64,000 nt of DNA from Chloroflexota bacterium (GTDB lineage Bacteria > Chloroflexota > Anaerolineae > J102), in NCBI GenBank assembly GCA_029782215.1, contig JAKOVD010000002.1, positions 101,227 to 165,226 on the forward strand. The letters run 5' to 3'. Shown here piece by piece: positions 58,087 through 64,000 of the stretch (position 1 is the first letter of the stretch; every line of letters begins with the position of its first letter). A program made the position numbers and the translations under genes. The notes under the pieces are model-generated. The model was not told the origin of the DNA and searched no databases. It saw nothing but the letters and a program-made list of their open reading frames with translations.

Positions 58087-58114
58087 TTGCAAAGGGCCGT
58101 GGGCATCATAGCAT
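58087..58114 (+). promoter_or_regulatory. Promoter of the HtrA-like gene
   Basis: -35 TTGCAA (58087-58092), 16-nt spacer, -10 TAGCAT (58109-58114). Transcription start near 58121 supports the ATG at 58143 rather than an upstream start. Confidence 0.45.
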
Positions 58115-58142
58115 GCCGCCAATAGGCCGGGATTTCCTCCTC

Positions 58143-59366
58143 ATGTCACGACAACTTCCTCTCATTTTGCTTGTCCTTGTTCTGCTCTTGTGCACGTGCG
58201 CGGGCGGCGTCGGCATTGGCGCCTGGCTGACCGGGCGTGCGCCTTCTCTGGCCGTGCTGGGCGGAGACCGGCTCCGTGAACCCAGTGTGACCCCCGCACT
58301 CGCTGCCGTTCCTCTCCCGACCGCCACGCCCGAGCCGCCTCCTGTGGTAAGCACAGACGGCGCCGTGGACTCCGAACAGAAGCTGATCCACCTCTATAAA
58401 GCGGTCAGTCCGATGGTGGTGAACATCACCACCCAGGTCATGCGGCCGGACTTCTTCTTCGGCAACGTGCCCGAGAGCGGTTCCGGCTCCGGCTTCGTCT
58501 GGGACAACCAGGGTCATATCCTGACCAATTACCATGTCATCCAGAACGCCCAGAGCATTGTGGTTGCCTTTGCCGATGACATTGCCCTGCCCGCCGAAGT
58601 GGTGGGCAGCGACCAACCCAACGACCTGGCCGTGCTCAAGGTGAAGTCCCTGCCGCAGGGCGTGCAGCCGCTGCCGTTGGGCGATTCCTCGACCTTGAAC
58701 GTGGGACAGGTCGCCGTGGCCATTGGCAACCCGTTCGGGCAGTTCAACCGCACGCTCACGGCGGGCATCATCAGCGCCCTTGGGCGCACCGTGCAGTTCG
58801 AGGATGGCAAGGTGCTGCGCGGCGTCATCCAGACCGATGCCGCTATCAACCAGGGCAATTCGGGCGGCCCCTTGCTCGATTCGGAGGGGCATGTCATCGG
58901 CATCACCTCGGCCATCTACTCGCCCTCAGGCGTCAACGCAGGCGTTGGTCTGGCCATTCCGATCAACAAGGCGAAGCGTGTGGTGCCGGTATTGATTCAG
59001 ACGGGCCACTTCCAACATCCCTGGCTTGGCGTCGAGCAGTTGGGTTACGCCTTGACGCCCACGCTGGCGCAGGCGCTCGACCTCCCCGTCAACGAAGGGC
59101 TGCTGATCGCCCAACTGTACCGCAACTCGCCTGCCCAGAGTGCAGGCTTGCGCGGGGCCACCGACGAGAAGATCGTCGGCAATCGCCGCTGGTTGGTCGG
59201 AGGCGACATCCTGACGGCCATCGACGGGACGCCTTTGCACTCGTGGGACGACCTGGATGCCTATCTCCAGGAGCACACCGAGGTAGGCCAGCAGGTTACA
59301 CTCGACCTGATTCGAGACGGCAAGCCCATGCAACTGCAGGTGGCCGTCGGCGAACAGCCGGGTTGA
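58143..59366 (+). CDS. HtrA/DegP-family serine protease with PDZ domain
   Basis: 407 aa. An N-terminal hydrophobic segment (about 4-25) anchors or exports it, followed by a Pro-rich linker. The trypsin-like domain holds His in TNYHVIQ (about 130), Asp in NDLAVLK (about 160) and Ser in GNSGGPLLD (about 239). One C-terminal PDZ domain (about 300-400, GGDILTAIDGTPLHSWDDLD) would recognise unfolded or C-terminal substrates. It acts outside the cytoplasmic membrane in protein quality control. Confidence 0.93.
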   Translation: MSRQLPLILLVLVLLLCTCAGGVGIGAWLTGRAPSLAVLGGDRLREPSVTPALAAVPLPTATPEPPPVVSTDGAVDSEQKLIHLYKAVSPMVVNITTQVMRPDFFFGNVPESGSGSGFVWDNQGHILTNYHVIQNAQSIVVAFADDIALPAEVVGSDQPNDLAVLKVKSLPQGVQPLPLGDSSTLNVGQVAVAIGNPFGQFNRTLTAGIISALGRTVQFEDGKVLRGVIQTDAAINQGNSGGPLLDSEGHVIGITSAIYSPSGVNAGVGLAIPINKAKRVVPVLIQTGHFQHPWLGVEQLGYALTPTLAQALDLPVNEGLLIAQLYRNSPAQSAGLRGATDEKIVGNRRWLVGGDILTAIDGTPLHSWDDLDAYLQEHTEVGQQVTLDLIRDGKPMQLQVAVGEQPG

Positions 59367-59496
59367 TTCACCCACCGGCGCGGAGAACCTTGCTCACGCG
59401 AATGGGCTGGTTTCTTGTGACCGCGTCCGGCGGCGTGCTACCATGCGTTGCTGCTTTGCATGACTTTTCTGTTGGCTTCTTGCACAACCCTCTCAC

Positions 59497-61200
59497 ATGA
59501 CATCATCTGACTCCAACGGGCACACCCCAACCCAGGCGGGCGAACGCCCGCGCGTGTGGGTGATCGGTCTGGATGGCGTGCCCTGGACGCTGCTGCAGCC
59601 CTGGATCGATGCCGGATACCTGCCGGCCCTGGCCCGTCTCCAGACAGGGGGCGCCTATGGGCCCTTGCGTTCGACCCTACAGTTCCTGACTGCGGTGGCC
59701 TGGTCCAGCTTTATCACCGGCATGAACCCGGGCAAGCACGGCATCTTCGATTTCTCGCGGCGTGTCCCCGGTAGCTATGACCAGGAACTGACCAATGCCG
59801 CCCGGCGTTCAGGCCGCAGTCTCTGGCGCATCCTTTCTGATGCCGGACGGCGAGTCGGCGTGGTCAACGTGCCCATGACGTTTCCGCCCGAGCCGGTGCA
59901 GGGGTTCCTCATCTCAGGCCTTGATACGCCCGGCTTGGACTCACCCTACACCTATCCACCTGAGCTCAAGCCCGCCGTCAACGACGTTCATTTCATCGCC
60001 GTCAGCACCGTGGGCAAGTCGCATGCCCATTACCTGGCCGAAACGCTGGAAGGCGTCGACAAGCGTTTCGAGCTGCTCTGGCGCACCATCGACCGTGAGC
60101 CGCTGGATTTTTACATGTGGGTCGAGATGGAGACCGATGCCATCCAGCACTGCTCGTGGCATCTGATGGCCGATCCGGAACAGCCCAACCACGATGCCAT
60201 CCTCCAGGTCTACAGGCGGATTGACCAGCATCTGCAGCGCCTGGTGGATGAACTTCCTCCCGACGTGACCCTGGTGGTGATGTCGGATCATGGCGCCGGC
60301 CCCATCGTCAAGACGGTCTACCTGGACCGCTGGCTGGCGCAGAACGGCTGGCTCCACTTCCGGCGGGGGCATGAGCGGAGCCTGGGCGATCGCGGCCGGC
60401 ATGCAGCGCGCCTGGCGGTGCGCCAGACGCTTTACCTGGCGCAGCGCTTCCTGCCCGTGGGCGTCAAGGGCTATCTGAAGCGGTTCACCGGCGCCCATGC
60501 CGCCATCGAGACCTTCATCGACAAGGCCGAGGTGGACTGGACGCAGACGCGCGCCTATGCAGCCGGGAACCTGGGCAACATCAACCTGAATATCAAGGGC
60601 CGGGAGCCGCAAGGGGTAGTTGACCCGGCTGAGGTCGAGGACGTGATCCAAAGCATCACGAAGGCCCTGATGGAGCTCCGCGATCCCGATACGGGGGAGC
60701 GCATGGTGATCGAGGTCCTGCGCCGCGAGGAAGTCTACACGGGTCCGCTGCTGGATCGCGCTCCGGACCTGCTCATTCGCTGGACCGACGACAAGTACAT
60801 TGCCACCAAGGACTATGAAGGCAGGCCGGACGGTCCCCTGTTTGGCCACAAGCAGAAGTTCGGACGGCATGGCGCCGCCTATGCCCTGGATCAAACCGGC
60901 ACCCACATCATGGAAGGCATGTGCATCCTCTATGGCAATGCCATCGTCAAGGGCGCACGCCTGGTCCAGGCCCAGTTGATCGACCTGGCGCCCACCATCC
61001 TCCACCTGCTGGACGTGCCCATTCCGCAGGCCATCGATGGCCGCGTGCTGACCGAGGTGCTGACTCCTGCCTATGCGCAGCGTCCGGTCAAGCGCGAGGG
61101 GCAGAGCGAGGAGGTAAGCGCCGTGTCGGAATTCACTCTGAGCGCTGAGGATGAGGCCGAGATTCGGGAGCGCCTGCAGGGCCTGGGCTACGTGGCCTGA
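59497..61200 (+). CDS. Alkaline phosphatase-superfamily phosphodiesterase/phosphotransferase-like protein
   Basis: 567 aa. Metal-site motifs of the superfamily are GLDGVPWTLL near residue 24 (Asp), the nucleophile region FLTAVAWSSFITG (Thr or Ser), TDAIQH, VMSDHG and the late TGTHIMEGM (His). It resembles the type I phosphodiesterase/nucleotide-pyrophosphatase group. There is no signal peptide, so it may act on cytoplasmic or membrane-facing substrates. The C-terminal AEIRERLQGLGYVA is a recurrent tail in this subgroup. The substrate is unknown; the neighbouring glycan genes suggest a role on a phosphorylated carbohydrate or lipid. Confidence 0.8.
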   Translation: MTSSDSNGHTPTQAGERPRVWVIGLDGVPWTLLQPWIDAGYLPALARLQTGGAYGPLRSTLQFLTAVAWSSFITGMNPGKHGIFDFSRRVPGSYDQELTNAARRSGRSLWRILSDAGRRVGVVNVPMTFPPEPVQGFLISGLDTPGLDSPYTYPPELKPAVNDVHFIAVSTVGKSHAHYLAETLEGVDKRFELLWRTIDREPLDFYMWVEMETDAIQHCSWHLMADPEQPNHDAILQVYRRIDQHLQRLVDELPPDVTLVVMSDHGAGPIVKTVYLDRWLAQNGWLHFRRGHERSLGDRGRHAARLAVRQTLYLAQRFLPVGVKGYLKRFTGAHAAIETFIDKAEVDWTQTRAYAAGNLGNINLNIKGREPQGVVDPAEVEDVIQSITKALMELRDPDTGERMVIEVLRREEVYTGPLLDRAPDLLIRWTDDKYIATKDYEGRPDGPLFGHKQKFGRHGAAYALDQTGTHIMEGMCILYGNAIVKGARLVQAQLIDLAPTILHLLDVPIPQAIDGRVLTEVLTPAYAQRPVKREGQSEEVSAVSEFTLSAEDEAEIRERLQGLGYVA

Positions 61201-61215
61201 AACGGCGGCCTCAGC

Positions 61216-62247
61216 ATGGAGACCGGTGCCAATCAGACCGTGAACGCAGGCAGTGCTGCGGCCCCAGGGCAGCGGCCAGACGTTTCCGTCGTCATCGTGA
61301 ACTGGAACGCTGCCGCCTATCTGGCCGGCGCCCTGCGTTCCCTGGCGTCGGCTTCCGGCGGGTTGGCCGTCGAGACCTGGGTCGTTGACAATGCGTCGAA
61401 CGATGGCTCGTTGGCGCTTCTGCAAAGGGATTTTCCGCGGGTGCAGGTGATCGCAAACGACGATAATCGGGGGTTTGCCGCCGCCAACAACCAGGGCATC
61501 GCACGGTCTGGTGGGCGCTACATTCTCTTGCTCAATCCCGACACCGAGCTTCCTGTGCGGGGCCTGGAACAACTGGTGACCTATCTCGATGAGCACCCGG
61601 AGGCCGGCGTGGTCGGGCCACGCCTGGTCGGCCAGCGGGGCAAGACCCAGGGGGGAGCGGCAGGGTTCGACCCATCGCCTCACACCATCTTCAGTTATGC
61701 CACCTTTCTTTACCGGCTGTTTCCGCACCGTTTCCGGGGTCTTTGGCTGCCCCAGGTCGTCTATGAACGCGGGACGCCGCTGCGCGTCGATTGGGTCTCC
61801 GGCGCCTGCATGCTGGTGCGCAGAGAAGCGGCCCTGGCTGCTGGCCCTCTTGACGAGCGCTACTTTATGTATTCTGAGGATGTCGACTGGTGCCGACGCA
61901 TGCGCGACGCCGGCTATGCGGTGGTTTGTGATCCAGCCGTGAGAGTGATCCATCACATCGGCGGCAGCACGCGCCAGCGCGGACCCGGGATTCACAGCCT
62001 CAACATCGATTCACTGGACCGGGACCTGCGCTCCCGCTACGGCGCCTTGTCCGTGGCATCGATGCACCTTGTCGGCGCCGGCGGCTTTCTCCTGCGCTAC
62101 CTGATCTACGAAGCACTCTGGCTGCGCTGGCGCGTGCCTGTCTTTGCTGAGCTGCGCGATCTCTGGCTCGTCTGCCTCAAGACGAGCCTGCAGCGCACGG
62201 TCCGCCCGGTCGACGGTCAACATTCAACGTTAAGCGCTAAACGCTAA
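61216..62247 (+). CDS. Family 2 glycosyltransferase (rhamnosyltransferase-like)
   Basis: 343 aa. GT-A start VSVVIVNWNAAAYLAGALRS, VDNASNDGS, GFAAANNQGI and LLNPDTE (metal-binding DxD-like), then the WVSGACMLVRREA and EDVDWCRRMRDAGY motifs seen in WbbL-type transferases. A hydrophobic stretch follows near the C-terminus. It probably extends a surface polysaccharide. The last 11 codons are made of the heptanucleotide array at 62215-62249, so the C-terminal tail is unlikely to be conserved. Confidence 0.9.
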   Translation: METGANQTVNAGSAAAPGQRPDVSVVIVNWNAAAYLAGALRSLASASGGLAVETWVVDNASNDGSLALLQRDFPRVQVIANDDNRGFAAANNQGIARSGGRYILLLNPDTELPVRGLEQLVTYLDEHPEAGVVGPRLVGQRGKTQGGAAGFDPSPHTIFSYATFLYRLFPHRFRGLWLPQVVYERGTPLRVDWVSGACMLVRREAALAAGPLDERYFMYSEDVDWCRRMRDAGYAVVCDPAVRVIHHIGGSTRQRGPGIHSLNIDSLDRDLRSRYGALSVASMHLVGAGGFLLRYLIYEALWLRWRVPVFAELRDLWLVCLKTSLQRTVRPVDGQHSTLSAKR

Positions 62248-62249
62248 AC
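62215..62249. repeat. Heptanucleotide array at the glycosyltransferase-flippase junction
   Basis: Five in-phase 7-mers: GGTCAAC, ATTCAAC, GTTAAGC, GCTAAAC, GCTAAAC. It runs through the end of the GT2 coding sequence and supplies its TAA stop (62245-62247). Confidence 0.75.
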
Positions 62250-62255
62250 CCCCTG

Positions 62256-63680
62256 ATGTCGACTTCCCGTTCTGCGGCGCGCAACACGATCTTCCTCAGC
62301 CTGGCCCAGGGCATACGCATCGTCCTGGGTTTTGCCCTGATCCTGTTCATTGCGAATCGCTTTGGCGCCACCTGGCAGGGCAAGTTCAGCATCTTGCTGG
62401 CTTTTCTGAACATCTTCCAGGTGATGTCGTCGTTTGGGCTGCCACGGCTGATCACCCGTGAGGTGGCACGCGTCCATGATGAGAGCAACCGTTACTTCTG
62501 GGCCGGGTTGGTGGCGCAGGGGTCCACGACGGTGCTGTTCGCGGCGGCGATGTTTGTCATCATTGCCTTGATGCCCTATCCCGACGACACCAAGGCCATG
62601 CTGCGGCTTGCCATCGTGACGCTGCCGATGTTCCTGCTTTATTCGCTGTCGGCGGCGCTGCTGCGGGCGTTCGAGCGCATGCAGTACCTGGTCTACGCCG
62701 AGGTGCTCAGCTCGATCGCCCAGATCACCACGGCCGTCATCGTCTTGACAGTTGCCCCCAGCGTCATGGCCCTGGCTGCCATCCGCATCGCCGGTCTCTC
62801 GCTCTCGGCCCTGGTCGTGTTGGCGAGTGTGCTCCGCATGCGCATGGTGCGGGCGCCGGCCATCCACCTGCCGTTCGCCTGGGACCTGCTGCGCCGCTCC
62901 GGCGACCTGTTTGTCCTGGCGTCTCTCGACGCCATTCTGCAGCAGTTGGATATTCTCAGCCTGTCCATCGTGGCCGGCGAGTCGGTCACTGGCATCTATG
63001 ATGCGGCGTTCCGCCTTGTCCAGGTGCTTCTGACCCTGGTCATGTCGTTTACCGAGGCGATGTACCCGATTCTGTCGCGGCTCTATATGGAATCGAGGCA
63101 GCGCTTTGGCGCCGTGACGGGCAAGGCCCTGCAGTATGGCATGGTGGCGCTGCTGCCCATCGCCGTGGGCGCAACGGTCCTGGCGCCCCAGATCATCGCC
63201 CTGCTCTATCGCAGGCCCGACTATGCCGCTTCGGCCAATGTGTTGGCGGTGCTGAGCTGGGGGGCGATTGTCTACTTCGTGATGAACTTGCTCAGCCGCA
63301 CCCTGGTCGCCGGGGATAGACAGCGCGTGTCGATGTGGACCACGGTGATCATGATGGTGACCGGTCTCATACTGGTGCCGGCGCTCACCCACCTTCTGGG
63401 CGCGGTGGGAACCGGCCTGGGACTGAGCCTCATGTTCGCCACGGGCGCCGCGGTCGCCTGGTACTTCAGCCGTGACTTCGACCTCACCTTCGACATGGGC
63501 TGCGTCGCACGTCCGGCCCTGGCGGCGGCCATCATGGGCGCCACCCTCTACTTCCTGCCCCAACTTCCTCTTGTGGTTGCCGTGCCAGCCGGCGTCCTTG
63601 TCTACGGTGTGTTTGCGTATGGGCTGCGGGCCTTTGACCGCAGCGACATCGCCTTGTTTCGGGGGATGGTGCGGCGCTGA
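62256..63680 (+). CDS. Oligosaccharide flippase (Wzx/MOP family)
   Basis: 474 aa with about 14 hydrophobic helices. The start SARNTIFLSLAQGIRIVLGFAL, the FGLPRLITREVARVHDE loop and the ASLDAILQQLDILSLSIVAG helix follow the polysaccharide transporter pattern. It would move lipid-linked glycans across the membrane. Together with the preceding GT2 and the AlkP-type enzyme it forms a small surface-glycan group. Confidence 0.9.
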   Translation: MSTSRSAARNTIFLSLAQGIRIVLGFALILFIANRFGATWQGKFSILLAFLNIFQVMSSFGLPRLITREVARVHDESNRYFWAGLVAQGSTTVLFAAAMFVIIALMPYPDDTKAMLRLAIVTLPMFLLYSLSAALLRAFERMQYLVYAEVLSSIAQITTAVIVLTVAPSVMALAAIRIAGLSLSALVVLASVLRMRMVRAPAIHLPFAWDLLRRSGDLFVLASLDAILQQLDILSLSIVAGESVTGIYDAAFRLVQVLLTLVMSFTEAMYPILSRLYMESRQRFGAVTGKALQYGMVALLPIAVGATVLAPQIIALLYRRPDYAASANVLAVLSWGAIVYFVMNLLSRTLVAGDRQRVSMWTTVIMMVTGLILVPALTHLLGAVGTGLGLSLMFATGAAVAWYFSRDFDLTFDMGCVARPALAAAIMGATLYFLPQLPLVVAVPAGVLVYGVFAYGLRAFDRSDIALFRGMVRR

Positions 63681-63686
63681 GGAGAT

Positions 63687-63752
63687 GATACGTGATACGT
63701 GATGCGTCGAACCGATCACGTATCACGTATCACGTATTTCGTACTGCGTAAG
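63687..63752. repeat. Opposed heptanucleotide arrays downstream of the flippase
   Basis: GATACGT x2 and GATGCGT are followed after 6 nt by GATCACG, TATCACG x2, TATTTCG and TACTGCG. The halves are inverted complements (ATACGTGATACGTGAT pairs with ATCACGTATCACGTAT), giving a 16-bp hairpin between two convergent genes. Confidence 0.85.
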
Positions 63753-63766
63753 GGGCGTGGTCGCGA

Positions 63767-64000
63767 TCAGGCGGCCATGCCGAGCAGGCTCTTGGCGTGA
63801 CGGGCGGCGCTGCCGGCATCCGGCGCGAATCCGTCCGCTCCCACCTTGTCGGCAAACTCCTGCGTGATCGGCGCACCGCCAACCATCACCTTCACCTGGT
63901 CGCGCACGCCTGCTTCCTTCAGCGCCTCGATCGTGTTGATGATCGACTTCGTCGTCGTCGTCAGCAGCGCCGACATGCCCACGATGTCCGGCTTGTGCTC
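63767..64000 (-). CDS. Corrinoid (B12-binding) protein, C-terminal part
   Basis: About 77 C-terminal residues of a cobalamin-binding domain; the frame is open to the right edge. The sequence EHKPDIVGMSALLTTT, with VKVMVGGAPITQEFADKVGADGF, is the C-terminal half of the B12-binding Rossmann fold of methyltransferase cognate corrinoid proteins (MtbC/MtmC-like). The DxHxxG ligand motif would lie beyond the edge. It probably carries a methyl group between a substrate-specific methyltransferase and an acceptor; neither partner is visible. Confidence 0.85.
   Translation of the reverse strand, partial: EHKPDIVGMSALLTTTTKSIINTIEALKEAGVRDQVKVMVGGAPITQEFADKVGADGFAPDAGSAARHAKSLLGMAA

Noticed and set aside
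59941..61995. 684-codon open frame on the minus strand across the AlkP-type and glycosyltransferase genes
   Set aside because: Mirror of two well-supported genes on the other strand; no recognisable domain.

Overview
The window looks like chromosomal DNA of an aerobic member of the Chloroflexota (Caldilineae/Anaerolineae-like). This is an inference from four things: a GC-rich composition; a caa3-type oxidase whose subunit I has a long extra N-terminal membrane region; a 14-subunit complex I encoded by 12 genes with nuoC-nuoD and nuoE-nuoF fused; and the mix of two-domain molybdenum hydroxylase genes, immune-inhibitor-A-type secreted proteins and heptanucleotide spacer repeats. I found no rRNA, tRNA, CRISPR array, insertion sequence or prophage. 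Apart from one thioesterase remnant the region is densely and normally coding.

Layout. 1-2.3 kb: the C-terminal part of a secreted M6/immune inhibitor A protein, ending at a strong hairpin shared with convergent phosphoglucomutase (to 4.0 kb). 4.0-10.8 kb, minus strand: a cytochrome c oxidase cluster, ctaC-ctaD-ctaF-ctaE, terminator, ctaG, a YtkA/FixH-like protein, a PEBP lipoprotein and a YeiW-like cysteine-cluster protein. 11.1-24.1 kb: a cyclic-nucleotide-regulated patatin, an FmdB zinc ribbon, a DHH-CBS-tRNA nucleotidyltransferase, two tandem Yip1-like membrane proteins, and a tight three-gene set of SNF2 helicase, SWIM zinc finger and a large helicase-associated-like protein. 24.1-38.9 kb, minus strand: the complete nuoA-N operon behind a near-consensus promoter. 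39.1-46.3 kb, minus strand: a cupredoxin lipoprotein, then a molybdenum hydroxylase locus (FAD/2Fe-2S fusion, molybdopterin subunit, YqeB, GNAT, YqeC-MocA fusion) and a small unknown protein. 46.5-53 kb: an orphan ABC solute-binding lipoprotein, a CBS-ACT protein, a DinB-fold protein, a GT2 glycosyltransferase, queA-ruvB and a DksA-like protein. 53.4-64 kb: ftsH, a zinc-ribbon membrane protein, metG, an HtrA protease, a surface-glycan group (AlkP-superfamily enzyme, GT2, flippase), and the end of a corrinoid protein running off the right edge.

Functionally, NADH is oxidised by complex I and electrons leave through an A2-type caa3 oxidase. The cupredoxin beside nuoA could be a soluble or lipid-anchored electron carrier, although no quinol:acceptor oxidoreductase is visible here. 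The YqeB/YqeC/MocA set points to cofactor maturation, possibly of the labile-selenium type, for the adjacent molybdenum hydroxylase. The most unusual non-coding feature is a set of heptanucleotide tandem arrays, with a different unit at each site, sitting in at least six gene junctions, four of them inside the nuo operon. A second dispersed repeat is a 26-bp hairpin element present three times. The least understood coding unit is the SNF2-SWIM-614-aa operon.
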